Positions 19,198 through 26,776 of a stretch of 42,060 nucleotides of DNA are shown here, piece by piece. The notes under the pieces were generated by a model. It made no database searches, had not been told where the DNA came from, and saw nothing but the letters and a program-made list of their open reading frames with translations. The translations under genes and the position numbers were made by a program. This DNA comes from Deltaproteobacteria bacterium (lineage in GTDB: Bacteria > Myxococcota_A > UBA796 > JAFGLY01), in NCBI GenBank assembly GCA_016927815.1, contig JAFGLY010000047.1, positions 1 through 42,060 of the forward strand. The letters run 5' to 3'. How positions within the stretch are numbered: the first letter of the stretch is position 1; every line of letters starts with the position of its first letter.

Positions 19198-19246
19198 TCC
19201 CCGGACACCGACCGTGCGGGCTACCCTGGCAGGGATCGGAGGCCCG

Positions 19247-20632
19247 GTGCCCTATCGCTCCGTCGTCATGGCCGCCCTCGCCGGTGTCGGGCTGGCGGCG
19301 TGCACGCCCCCGCCGCCCCCTCGACCCGACATCGTGCTGTTCGTGGTGGACGCACTCCGCGCGGATGCACTTCCGGCCTGGGGGTACGACCGGCCCAGCG
19401 CTCCCCACCTGGACGACCTGGCAGCCCGCGGCGTCGTCTTCGAACGGGCCTTCTCCCACTCGTCCTGGACCCTTCCGGCCTTTGCCTCGCTCCTCACCGG
19501 CCGGTTGCCCTCCGAGCACGGAGCCGTGCGCGACCCGGCGGATCGCCTGCGGTTCGGGCGTCTCGATCCCGACCTGCCCACGCTCGCCACCCTGCTCTAC
19601 GACGCGGGATGGCGTACCGCGGCCTGGGTGAACAACGTGTTCCTCGCGCCGGAGTTCGCCCTCGGGCGCGGCTTCGACACCTGGGACTACGAGGGCGCGG
19701 TCGGCTTCCAGGAGCGCTCCGGCACCGCGACCGTGGACGCGGCGTTGGCCTGGCTCGACGCGGGCTCCGGCCCGGCGTTCCTCCTGGTGCACGTCATGGA
19801 GCCCCACCTGCCGTACCTCGCCTCTCCTGTGCGGGGTCGCTTCGCGGGGCCACCCCCCGCCCCGTTCTCGCTGCCCTTCGGCGACGCGGAGATTCTGGAC
19901 GCGATCCAGGGCCGAACCCGCGTCCCCGACGACGCGGGCCGGGCCTGGATCCGCGCAACCTACGACGAGGAGGTCCTGGACGCCGACCGTGCGTTGGGGC
20001 GCCTGCTCGACGGCCTCGCGGCCCGGGGACGCCTGGAGGGCACGGTGGTCGCCTTCACCGCGGACCACGGCGAGGAGTTCTGGGACCACGGCGGTTTCGA
20101 GCACGGGCACACGCTCTACGGCGAACTCCTGCACGTGCCGCTGGTACTCGCCGGGCCCGGCCTCGGTGCGGGTCGCGTGGCCGTTCCGGTTCAGCACGCC
20201 GATCTCTTCCGCACGCTCCTGGCCCTGGCGGGCGTGTCCCCGCCCCCGGACGTCGCCGGTGCGGACCTCGGGGCGTCCGCCATTGGCCCCGCCCTGGCTT
20301 CCCGTCCCATCCTGTCCGAGGACTGTCTCTACGGCCCGGCGCGTCTGGCCGTCACCCGGGGGGACGAACGCCTGATCCTGAACCTCGAGACCCGGGTCGC
20401 CAACCTCTTCCGGCTGGACGAGCAAGGCCAGTCGGATGCCCTCGTGCCCGATGGCCCGGAACTGGAGGCCGACGCGAGGCCTCTCCTGGAGGCCGCCTTC
20501 GCGGTGCGGGGGGATCTGGACCTGCACGCGCCGCCCCAACGGATCGCCCCGCTCCACGACGAGGCCATCGAGCGGCTGCGGGCCCTGGGCTACCTCGGGC
20601 CGCGAACCCCGCTTCCGTCCGACCCACCGTGA
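19247..20632 (+). CDS. Sulfatase-superfamily lipoprotein
   Basis: A 461-residue member of the alkaline-phosphatase/sulfatase superfamily, probably membrane-anchored. The signal sequence ends in the lipobox LAAC with Cys19. Metal-site aspartates lie in DIVLFVVDALRADAL. The nucleophile region is SSWTLPAFASLLTG, so a Thr or Ser (about 75) replaces the Cys-x-Pro-Ser-Arg formylglycine motif of true sulfatases. The other metal site is FTADHGEEFWDHGGFEHGH. Such sequences may be phosphohydrolases or phospho-group transferases rather than sulfatases. GTG 19247 has GGAG six bases upstream, and a TACCCT hexamer at 19222-19227 may be part of its promoter. It follows the fused acyl-phosphate enzyme by 49 bp. 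The stop codon lies inside the candidate promoter of the next transcript. Confidence 0.86.
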   Translation: MPYRSVVMAALAGVGLAACTPPPPPRPDIVLFVVDALRADALPAWGYDRPSAPHLDDLAARGVVFERAFSHSSWTLPAFASLLTGRLPSEHGAVRDPADRLRFGRLDPDLPTLATLLYDAGWRTAAWVNNVFLAPEFALGRGFDTWDYEGAVGFQERSGTATVDAALAWLDAGSGPAFLLVHVMEPHLPYLASPVRGRFAGPPPAPFSLPFGDAEILDAIQGRTRVPDDAGRAWIRATYDEEVLDADRALGRLLDGLAARGRLEGTVVAFTADHGEEFWDHGGFEHGHTLYGELLHVPLVLAGPGLGAGRVAVPVQHADLFRTLLALAGVSPPPDVAGADLGASAIGPALASRPILSEDCLYGPARLAVTRGDERLILNLETRVANLFRLDEQGQSDALVPDGPELEADARPLLEAAFAVRGDLDLHAPPQRIAPLHDEAIERLRALGYLGPRTPLPSDPP

Positions 20633-20657
20633 CATGCAGTGCCGGATGACGTATTAT
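20629..20657 (+). promoter_or_regulatory. Candidate promoter of an intergenic transcript
   Basis: GTGACA (20629-20634) and TATTAT (20652-20657) are separated by exactly 17 bases. TATTAT is one of the most AT-rich -10-like hexamers in this G+C-rich window. The -35 box overlaps the sulfatase stop codon. Transcription would begin near 20664-20665, directly before a hairpin at 20668-20692. Confidence 0.5.
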
Positions 20658-20664
20658 GCTCCTC

Positions 20665-21053
20665 CAAGGGAGTGAATTTCATGTTCATTCCCCTGGTTCG
20701 ACCCGGCGGCACTCCGCACCCGCACGCCGCTCCTTCTCGCCCCGCCCCTCTCCGAGTCGTCGTTCATAACCGTTGAAGGCAGGTTTCCTCGATGTGTCTC
20801 CTCGCCCCCGCTTCCGTACCATGACACGAATGTCGCGGTTTCGAACGGGCGAGCGGGTTCGAGGCCAGACGAGATGTCTCCGTTTTCGACCTTGTCCGAT
20901 GCTTGACGAGCGCCCTCGGATCCGTGGCACGCCTCGTGCATGCGGTTCAGAACGGAGAGACGTCAGGCTGCCAGGGCCTTCCAGACGATGCACCCGTGAA
21001 GCGCCCTCGCCTCGGGCACCCGGCTCGACAACGAGCCGGGTGCCTTCGTCTTT
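20665..21053 (+). ncRNA. Candidate structured non-coding RNA (unknown family)
   Basis: The 492 bp between the sulfatase and the lipid kinase hold no convincing protein: open frames there are arginine/proline-rich and lack ribosome sites. Instead there is a promoter-like pair, then a hairpin starting about four bases after the expected start (GGGAGTGAA 20668-20676 pairing with TTCATTCCC 20684-20692, one G-U pair). An intrinsic terminator ends at about 21053. Inside, GTGCAT near 20937 can pair with ATGCAC near 20990, extended by a CG pair across a bulge, enclosing a small domain. The stretch is less G+C-rich than the genes around it. I did not recognise RNase P RNA, tmRNA, 6S, SRP RNA or a riboswitch consensus. 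The mature ends are guesses. Confidence 0.4.
21015..21053 (+). terminator. Intrinsic terminator
   Basis: A perfect 13-bp stem (21015-21027 with 21032-21044) has a 4-nt loop ACAA and is followed by the T-rich run TTCGTCTTT. The T-run exists only on the plus strand, so it stops rightward transcription. It lies 72 bp before the lipid-kinase start and over 380 bp after the sulfatase stop, so it most likely ends a separate intergenic transcript. Confidence 0.82.
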
Positions 21054-21124
21054 GGGGACCGGGATCGAAACCGGGGATCCGGGTATGGATCGCCTCGACC
21101 CGCTCCACGAGCCGTAGCCCATCC

Positions 21125-22111
21125 ATGACCGACCCCCCCCGGGAATCCCTCTGCCTCGTGGTCAACCCGCGTGCCGGATCGGGCACCGCAGGCCGGCGGC
21201 TTGCCCGGCTGGCCCGCCTCGCCGAGGAGGTGTTCCCCACGGTGGACGTCCGCCGGACGGAGGATCGTGGCCATGCCAGCCTCCTGGCCCGCTCGGCCGC
21301 CGCGGAGGGCTTCGACGTGGTCGCGGCCGTGGGTGGGGACGGCACCTGCCACGAGGTCGTGAACGGACTGATGGACCCCGGCGCCTCGTCGGGCCCGGAG
21401 CTCCCGGCTGGAGGCGGCCGCCTCCCGGTCTTCACCGTGGTCCCGTTCGGGACCGGGAGCGACCTCATCCGGAGCCTCGGGATCCCCAGAGACACGCGAG
21501 CGGCGCTACGCCTCGCGCGGGTTGGGGAGACCCGGTCGCTGGACGTGGGATGGGCCCGTACACACGGGCCCGAGGGGGAGCAGATCCACCGGTACTTCGT
21601 GAACGAGTTGAGCTTCGGGATGAGCGGCGAGGTGGTGGCGCGGGTCAACCGCTCCTCCAAGCGGCTCGGAGGCCGGGTCTCGTTCCTCGGGGCCACGCTC
21701 TCGACGCTGGCCGCCGCCCGGCCCAGCAGCGTACGGATCACCTGGGAGGGGCCCCAGGGGTCCGGATCCTGGGACCAGCCCTTCCTGGCCTCGTTCGTCG
21801 CCAACGGCCAGTACTGCGGCGGCGGGATGTGGGTCGGTCGGGGCGGGTCCATGACCGATGGCCTTCTCGACGTCACGGTCGTCCCCGCCCTCTCCGTGCT
21901 CAAGGCGATCCCGAGCCTCCCCCGCCTCTACAACGGCACCACGGACCGGGTGCCGGGAGCGGTCCGGGTCCTGGCCCGCAAGGTCGAGGCCCGGGCCCTG
22001 GACCCGGCGAAGTCCCCGATTCCCGTGGAGACGGACGGCGAGCAGGCCGGCTACCTGCCCCTGGTCCTCGAGGTCCGCCCGAACGCTCTCCGCGTCTGTG
22101 GCGCCTGGTAG
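21125..22111 (+). CDS. Diacylglycerol kinase catalytic-domain protein (YegS/DagK-like lipid kinase)
   Basis: A 328-residue soluble lipid kinase of the DAGK/sphingosine-kinase fold. The nucleotide-binding strand-loop LVVNPRAGSG is at the N-terminus, and the conserved GGDGT with NGL follows near residues 70-80. VVPFGTGSDLIRSLGIP is the second glycine-rich motif, and ETDGEQAGYLP near the C-terminus is the family's metal/ATP-linked end motif. Length fits YegS and bacterial DgkB (about 300). It probably phosphorylates diacylglycerol or a related lipid at the membrane surface. ATG 21125 has no clear ribosome site. It is preceded by an intrinsic terminator and so should have its own promoter between 21054 and 21124, which I could not identify. 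Confidence 0.9.
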   Translation: MTDPPRESLCLVVNPRAGSGTAGRRLARLARLAEEVFPTVDVRRTEDRGHASLLARSAAAEGFDVVAAVGGDGTCHEVVNGLMDPGASSGPELPAGGGRLPVFTVVPFGTGSDLIRSLGIPRDTRAALRLARVGETRSLDVGWARTHGPEGEQIHRYFVNELSFGMSGEVVARVNRSSKRLGGRVSFLGATLSTLAAARPSSVRITWEGPQGSGSWDQPFLASFVANGQYCGGGMWVGRGGSMTDGLLDVTVVPALSVLKAIPSLPRLYNGTTDRVPGAVRVLARKVEARALDPAKSPIPVETDGEQAGYLPLVLEVRPNALRVCGAW

Positions 22112-22274
22112 CGGCCGACTCCGGTCGCGCGTCACGCGGCGGATTTGAATATATCTCCTTTATACCTACCTTTTTGCTTGCTCCTCTCTCCTCGGGGCCA
22201 CGACCCGTCCCGCGGTGCCGCTCGATCGGCACCGCAAGAAGCAGCCGGTCTTCCGGCAAAACATCATTCTCCTC
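22112..22274. other. Gene-free stretch with AT-rich island and hairpins
   Basis: Between the lipid kinase and the HU promoter I see no gene. Bases 22141-22182 form a strikingly AT-rich island for this genome (TTTGAATATATCTCC and a TTTTT run). A perfect 9-bp stem (22212-22220 with 22227-22235) and a 5-bp stem (22243-22247 with 22252-22256) follow. Neither is followed by a T-run, so they are not clear terminators. Confidence 0.4.
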
Positions 22275-22304
22275 TTGCCACCCGCGACGGCCCGCTGTTA
22301 CTAT
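22275..22304 (+). promoter_or_regulatory. Candidate promoter of the HU gene
   Basis: TTGCCA (22275-22280) and TACTAT (22299-22304) are 18 bases apart. Transcription would start near 22311 and give a leader of about 160 nt before the HU start codon. The AT-rich island lies about 100 bp farther upstream. Confidence 0.45.
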
Positions 22305-22471
22305 CCGCGACCCTTTCTTCGGATAGGAACCGTCGGAAGCCTGAGCAGCGGATCCGGACCCACGATTCCACGTCAGCATCGCCTCTCCCTCGGGGTCCTC
22401 TTGGGCCCCCATGACCGTCTCCCTCACCCGGGTCGTCCAGACCCCACCCACCCCCACTCACCGGAGTACAC

Positions 22472-22759
22472 ATGAACAAGGCCCAGCTCACCGAGAAGCT
22501 CGCCGAGCGCTGCAACATCCCCAAGGTCCGTGCGGCCTCCTACATCAACACCCTCGTCGAGATCATCTCGGACGCGCTCCTCACCGGCGATCAGAAGGTC
22601 ACGCTGTCCGACTTCGGCACCTGGACGGTGTCCCAGCGTCGCCAGTTCACCGGCCACAACCCCAAGACCCGCACCCAGATCCAGGTGCCCGCCCGTCGGA
22701 TCCCGGTGTTCCGCGCCGGCAAGGGTCTCAAGGAAGCCCTCAACAAGGACCTCGGCTAG
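22472..22759 (+). CDS. HU/IHF-family DNA-binding protein
   Basis: A 95-residue histone-like protein that binds and bends DNA as a dimer. It starts MNKAQLTEKLAE, has the helix-turn region VTLSDFGTW, and carries the beta-arm segment RRQFTGHNPKTRTQIQVPARRIPVFRAGKGLKEAL. In that segment the RNPxT element of classical HU reads HNPKT, and the RIPVFRAG segment is the HU form (xxPxFxxGKxLK). ATG 22472 has GGAG six bases upstream. It has its own promoter candidate and an excellent terminator, so it is monocistronic. Confidence 0.96.
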   Translation: MNKAQLTEKLAERCNIPKVRAASYINTLVEIISDALLTGDQKVTLSDFGTWTVSQRRQFTGHNPKTRTQIQVPARRIPVFRAGKGLKEALNKDLG

Positions 22760-22805
22760 CCCGAGTCGGGAACTCCCGGGTCCAGGGACCCGGTACCGTC
22801 TCCCC

Positions 22806-22844
22806 GGGGGCGGATGCGGCGACCCCGCATCCGCCCCCGTCTTT
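22806..22844 (+). terminator. Intrinsic terminator of the HU gene
   Basis: A perfect 14-bp G+C-rich stem (22806-22819 with 22825-22838) has a 5-nt loop and is followed by GTCTTTG. It lies 46 bp after the HU stop codon. Confidence 0.82.
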
Positions 22845-22909
22845 GTGCGCCCCCGTCACGATCCTTGACCCACTGGGATCCGAAGGGTCCCCCTTGGCAC
22901 GTCCCGCCC

Positions 22910-22938
22910 TTGACACCCTGGAACCGGGACGCCATGCT
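22910..22938 (+). promoter_or_regulatory. Candidate promoter of ribA
   Basis: A perfect TTGACA (22910-22915) is followed after 17 bases by CATGCT (22933-22938). Transcription would start near 22945, leaving a leader of about 60 nt, too short for an FMN riboswitch; I see no RFN-element sequence here. Confidence 0.55.
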
Positions 22939-23004
22939 TTCGGCGCTCGACCGGACGCACGGTCGCACGAGCGGCCCCGCCCCGCCGACGCCAGAGAGGC
23001 CTCG

Positions 23005-23625
23005 ATGTCCACCGCACCCCAGCTTCGTCCCGTCTCGCAGGATCCCATGGTCCGCCACGTGGCGTCGGCCTGGCTCCCCACCCGGTTCGGCGACTTCCGC
23101 ATCCTGGGCTTCGTCGACGAGGAGGGGCAGGAGTACGTCGTGCTCACCCGCGGCGACGTCGCCGGCGCCGAGGACGTCCCCGTGCGGCTCCACAGCGAGT
23201 GCTTCACGGGCGACGTCTTGGGCTCGCTCCGCTGCGACTGCCGGGAACAGCTCGAAGCCTCGCTGCGCTTCATCGGCCACAGCGAACGCGGCGTGGTCCT
23301 GTACCTGCCCCACGAGGGTCGGGGCATCGGGCTCCTCAACAAGATCCGCGCCTACGCCCTCCAGGAGCTCGGGCTGGACACCGTCGAGGCCAACCTGGCC
23401 CTGGGGTTCGAGAGCGACCTGAGGACATGGGGGGCTGCGGCGGCCATCCTCCGAATCCTCCAGGTGCGCTCGATCCGGCTCCTGACCAACAATCCCGACA
23501 AGATCGAGGCCATGGACCAACTCGGCATCCCGGTGACGGGCCGGATCCCGCTGCGGATGAAGCCCACCCGCTTCAACCGCCGCTACCTCGACACCAAGCG
23601 GGACAAGTGCGGCCACCTGCTGTAG
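23005..23625 (+). CDS. ribA: GTP cyclohydrolase II
   Basis: RibA opens GTP to the first pyrimidine intermediate of riboflavin synthesis, releasing formate and pyrophosphate. This is the stand-alone form of 206 residues, without the RibB domain fused in many bacteria. The zinc cysteines are Cys66, Cys77 and Cys79 in HSECFTGDVLGSLRCDC. The catalytic LPHEGRGIGLLNKIRAYALQ follows, and the conserved LLTNNPDKIEA lies near 155. The frame is open farther upstream, but ATG 23005 has AGAGAGG five bases upstream and sits about 60 nt after a promoter-like pair. No other rib genes are nearby. Confidence 0.96.
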   Translation: MSTAPQLRPVSQDPMVRHVASAWLPTRFGDFRILGFVDEEGQEYVVLTRGDVAGAEDVPVRLHSECFTGDVLGSLRCDCREQLEASLRFIGHSERGVVLYLPHEGRGIGLLNKIRAYALQELGLDTVEANLALGFESDLRTWGAAAAILRILQVRSIRLLTNNPDKIEAMDQLGIPVTGRIPLRMKPTRFNRRYLDTKRDKCGHLL

Positions 23626-23665
23626 GGATGTGCGCCGGGGACCGAGGGCCCGCCCCCTGCCCTGT

Positions 23666-23717
23666 CCCCTCTCCCCCCGGGAGAGGGTGGCGCCGACAGG
23701 CGCCGGGTGAGGGCCGC
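23666..23717. repeat. Palindromic intergenic repeat (CCCTCTCCC/GGGAGAGGG type)
   Basis: The element contains CCCCTCTCC facing GGGAGAGGG (23666-23687), then GGCGCC-GACA-GGCGCC and GGGTGAGGGC. Read on the minus strand it is GCCCTCACCCGGC followed by CCCTCTCCC and GGGAGAGGG. As I recall, this is a form of palindromic repeat seen between genes in many G+C-rich bacterial genomes. It lies between the convergent ribA and saccharopine dehydrogenase genes. Confidence 0.6.
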
Positions 23718-23959
23718 CCCCCCGTCGGCACTCGGTAGAACCTCCACGACGCGCTTCCCCCATCGGCCCGAAAGGGCCGGCAGGACGTCGCGGCCGGCGG
23801 GGAGGGCTTCGGGCACCGCGGTGTATGATGCGGACCGGTACGCCCAAAAGCGCGTCCCCAGCCTCGATTCCGCTCATGACCGCGACGCCCGGAGGCCCGA
23901 CCCAAAGCAGGCCGCAGGCCCGAAGGGCCGCCCCCCCGTCGGCCCGAAAGGGCCGGCAG
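23711..23959. repeat. Duplicated short G+C-rich repeat units
   Basis: Two units each occur twice. A 19-bp unit beginning GGGCCGCCCCCCC is identical at 23711-23729 and 23925-23943. A 21-bp unit containing the palindrome GGCCCGAAAGGGCC is identical at 23763-23783 and 23939-23959. A near-copy of the palindrome lies at 23915-23929. In the second set the two units are fused by a 5-bp overlap; in the first they are separated by 33 bp. No gene is supported in 23626-23983. Confidence 0.7.
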
Positions 23960-23983
23960 CTCGTGCGTCGGCCAGGAGGCCGC

Positions 23984-25315
23984 CTACAGGATCTCGGTGC
24001 GCTCCACGCAGGAGATGCCCAGGGCCTCGAGCTCGCCGAGGATGGGCACGTAGATCTCCTTCCGCACGGGCGCGTGCACCCCGCGCGCTTGGATCCGGCC
24101 CGCCAGGATGTGCTTCACGCCGACGGCCACGGGCAGGGACACGGTGCGTGCCATGGAAGAGTCGCCCCGAGGGATGCCGAAGTCGACCAGGTCCATCGTG
24201 ATCCGTTCGGTCCGTCCGGGAAACACGCCCACCACCTCGTGGTGCATCACGAGCATATCGCGCTCGCCAGGTTGGAAAGCCATTTTCGCCAGCATGGCGT
24301 CGGCCAGCACGTCCAGCGGCGCGTTCATCCCCTCCGGGAGGCACACCTCGTCGTACATGCCGAGCCAGCCGAGCGTCACGACCGGGTCCGCGTCGCGGGC
24401 CAGGCCCAGCCGATGCGCCACCTCCGCCGGGAGATCTCCCTCCCTGTCCACGTTCAGGAGGGCACGGAGCATGCCCGCCCGGGTACGGTCCAGGAGGACG
24501 ATGGGCTCGATCTCGAAGAGGCCCAGGTCCACCCAGGCCTTCCATCGGGCGCAGTGCCCGGCGTAGCGCAGCGTGCCCCGGTAGAGGGTCTCGAGGCCTG
24601 GCAGGCCGTAGGTCTCTTCGTAGGAGAGCGAATCCCGGTTGGGGTAGGCCTCGAAGGTGCCCACCCCGGGCACCTCGAGCGTGTGGGTCGTGGCCAGCAG
24701 ATCGCTCGGCGCCACCTCCACCAGTTGCCCGTCCCAGCGGAACCGAGCGCCGTTCCGCACGGCGAGCAGCACGCCTCGGGGGGCCCAGGAAAACTTGTAC
24801 CCGAGGGGGTTGTCGTTGGCCTCGGGGGCCGGCAGCCCGCCGCAGTAGGACTTGAAAACGGTGACGCGGCCCCCCCGATCGTGGATGCCGTCGAAGATCC
24901 GCATGGCGGACATGTGGTCCAGGCCCGGATCCACCCCGCACTCGTTGAGGAAGAGGAGCCCGGCCTCGCGGGCCGGCGCGTCGAGCGCGCGCATGCCCGG
25001 GCTGATGTAGGAGGTCGTGGCCATGTGGCGCCCGTGCCGCAGGCAGCTCTCGGCGACCTCGACGTGCCGCTGGGCGGGCAGGAGGCTCAACGTCAGGTCG
25101 TGCCGGGCCACGAGGGCGTCGAGGGCGTCCCGGTCGTCCACGTCCAGGGCCAGGGCCCGCCCCCGGGGATGGTCCTGCACCAGGTCGCGCGCCTTGGCCA
25201 CGGTGCGGCTGGCCACCGTGACCGTCAGGCCGGGGAGGTCCAGGAGGTAGCGGACCGCGGGCCGGGCCACGAGGCCGGCGCCGAGGATCAGGACGTTCTG
25301 GCTGTCGGGGGGCAT
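23984..25315 (-). CDS. Saccharopine dehydrogenase (glutamate-forming)
   Basis: The enzyme oxidises saccharopine to 2-aminoadipate 6-semialdehyde and glutamate, the second step of lysine breakdown by the saccharopine route. The 443-residue protein has the nucleotide fold VLILGAGLVARPAVRYL at 8-24 and SLLPAQRHVEVAESCL. Further motifs are TTSYISPGMRAL, ECGVDPGLDHMSAM, SYCGGLPAPEANDNPLGYKFSW and GTLRYAGHC. These closely follow the C-terminal half of animal AASS and fungal Lys9. ATG 25315 has AAGGAG five bases upstream. It follows the reductase gene by 33 bp on the same strand, forming an operon that reproduces the bifunctional eukaryotic enzyme as two proteins. Confidence 0.93.
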   Translation of the reverse strand: MPPDSQNVLILGAGLVARPAVRYLLDLPGLTVTVASRTVAKARDLVQDHPRGRALALDVDDRDALDALVARHDLTLSLLPAQRHVEVAESCLRHGRHMATTSYISPGMRALDAPAREAGLLFLNECGVDPGLDHMSAMRIFDGIHDRGGRVTVFKSYCGGLPAPEANDNPLGYKFSWAPRGVLLAVRNGARFRWDGQLVEVAPSDLLATTHTLEVPGVGTFEAYPNRDSLSYEETYGLPGLETLYRGTLRYAGHCARWKAWVDLGLFEIEPIVLLDRTRAGMLRALLNVDREGDLPAEVAHRLGLARDADPVVTLGWLGMYDEVCLPEGMNAPLDVLADAMLAKMAFQPGERDMLVMHHEVVGVFPGRTERITMDLVDFGIPRGDSSMARTVSLPVAVGVKHILAGRIQARGVHAPVRKEIYVPILGELEALGISCVERTEIL

Positions 25316-25348
25316 CGAGACTCCTTGCGGGACGGTCTCCCTCGGATC

Positions 25349-26665
25349 CTACCGAAGAAAGTCCGCCATGTAGCGGTACTCGGACGGGAACGCACCCCGA
25401 TGGAGGAGGAGCGCGCTCCGGAACTCGGGCGGGAGCGTGAGCGCTCCTATGGGTACGTCGAAATCGGTCCGCACCAGGGCCGGCAGGAACGGCTCGAGCG
25501 CACGGGAGAAGGCCTCGGAGGACTCTTGCGGCAGCTCGCACGGCAGGTTGTCCACGGCCATCATCACCACGCCCGGACCCTCCACGCCGTCCCGCGCCCG
25601 GCCGGCGACCGGATCCCAGACGTAGCACGGCGCGTCGCTGTCCATGACCTTCACGCAGCATTCCACGGATCCGCCGATGTCACAGGAGATGTCCCCGATC
25701 ACCTGCAGGCGCAGCGGAGGGCCGTGGACCGCCCGGCTCCGGAGGAGGTCCAGGGACACGAGCCGCGGATGGGCCGCGGTCCAGTAGACCGCGTTCACGA
25801 GCACGTCGAGGTGCTCCAGGTGCCGATCGAAGACCGAACGGTACCGCTCGGGATGGCGGAGGTACGCCTCCAGCACGAAAGGCGTGCCGGCCTCGACGGG
25901 CTCCACCGTGTGCGCCTCTGCGAAGACGACCTGGAACACCCGATCGCGGGGCTCACCCGCACGGGCCCGGATCCGCGGGAGATCGCCCGGCTCGATCGCC
26001 TCGACCGGCAGGCACCCGAGGACGCGCTGGGCGCCCTGGGAGACGTTGCCATACCCCGCGATGCCCACCACGAAGGGGCACAGGGCAGGGGGGAGTCCCT
26101 CGGACCGGATGCGATCCCCCACCGCCTCCAGGGCGTGGCAGGCCGCCTCGAGGTCCGGGTACGCGTGGGCCGGGCGAATCGCCTCGAACGGGTTGGCGTG
26201 GCCGAGCCAGCGAACCCGCTGCCCCGCCGCGACCAACGTGTCGATCATGCCCGCGGCGCCGGCAAACCAGGAGAAGAAGATGAGACGCCTGCCCTGGGCG
26301 TCCAACACGCGCTCGTAGTCGAGCAACGTGCAGCGCTGGTCCACGAGGCGTCGGAGCATGGGCAGGTTGGCGGGCTGACCCTTGATGGTGTGCGAGAAGA
26401 ACAGGTAGGCCCCGCCCGGTCGGAAGAGGTGCGCGGGGATCTCCTTGACGGCCACGACCAGATCCGCGTCGAAGCAGTCGTCCACGAGCACGGCCCCTGC
26501 CGCCTCGAAGGCGGAATCCGGGAACACCCGCCGCCCGAACCGCTCCACCCGCACGGCGAGACCGTGCTCGGCCACGAGGCGCCGGACGGTGTCGGGCGTG
26601 ACCGGGACGCGGCGCTCCCAGGCGTTCTTGTCCTCACGGCGGATTCCGAGGGTCCGAGGGGGCAT
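25349..26665 (-). CDS. Lysine-ketoglutarate reductase (saccharopine dehydrogenase, lysine-forming)
   Basis: This 438-residue protein matches the N-terminal half of animal alpha-aminoadipate semialdehyde synthase. It begins LGIRREDKNAWERRVPV, followed by YLFFSHTIKGQPANLPML, LLDYERVLD, FFSWFAGAAGMIDTL, and GIAGYGNVSQGAQRVL for the nucleotide. CDIGGSVE and VMMAVDNLPCELPQESS come near the end. It condenses lysine with 2-oxoglutarate to saccharopine using NAD(P)H. Two in-frame ATGs exist at 26671 and 26665; AGGAGG abuts the first and is correctly spaced (six bases) from the second, so I chose 26665. Pairing with the adjacent dehydrogenase indicates lysine degradation. Confidence 0.93.
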   Translation of the reverse strand: MPPRTLGIRREDKNAWERRVPVTPDTVRRLVAEHGLAVRVERFGRRVFPDSAFEAAGAVLVDDCFDADLVVAVKEIPAHLFRPGGAYLFFSHTIKGQPANLPMLRRLVDQRCTLLDYERVLDAQGRRLIFFSWFAGAAGMIDTLVAAGQRVRWLGHANPFEAIRPAHAYPDLEAACHALEAVGDRIRSEGLPPALCPFVVGIAGYGNVSQGAQRVLGCLPVEAIEPGDLPRIRARAGEPRDRVFQVVFAEAHTVEPVEAGTPFVLEAYLRHPERYRSVFDRHLEHLDVLVNAVYWTAAHPRLVSLDLLRSRAVHGPPLRLQVIGDISCDIGGSVECCVKVMDSDAPCYVWDPVAGRARDGVEGPGVVMMAVDNLPCELPQESSEAFSRALEPFLPALVRTDFDVPIGALTLPPEFRSALLLHRGAFPSEYRYMADFLR

Positions 26666-26776
26666 GGGCATCCTCCTGGGTGACCGGCTGGTGGGGCGTG
26701 CCCCGGGGAGCCCGAAACGGGCCTGCAGGCGCCGGAGGGCTAACCCGTGCCTGCGGGCGGGCCCCACACCCGCCGC

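Noticed and set aside
19247-20632. True arylsulfatase activity
   Set aside because: The Cys/Ser-x-Pro-x-Arg formylglycine motif is absent; the nucleophile region is SWTLPAF, so only the superfamily can be named.
20665-21053. tmRNA, RNase P RNA or tRNA in the gap (GGTTCGA-like strings at 20694 and 20855)
   Set aside because: The flanking bases do not form a T-arm or acceptor stem, and the conserved RNase P and tmRNA core sequences are absent.
20685-21122. Small open frames on both strands in the sulfatase-lipid kinase gap
   Set aside because: All are arginine-rich, lack ribosome sites and motifs, and cross the terminator hairpin; the structured-RNA reading explains the region better.
22212-22235. 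Perfect 9-bp stem after the lipid kinase as an intrinsic terminator
   Set aside because: It is followed by AAGAAGC rather than a T-run on the plus strand and lacks one on the minus strand.
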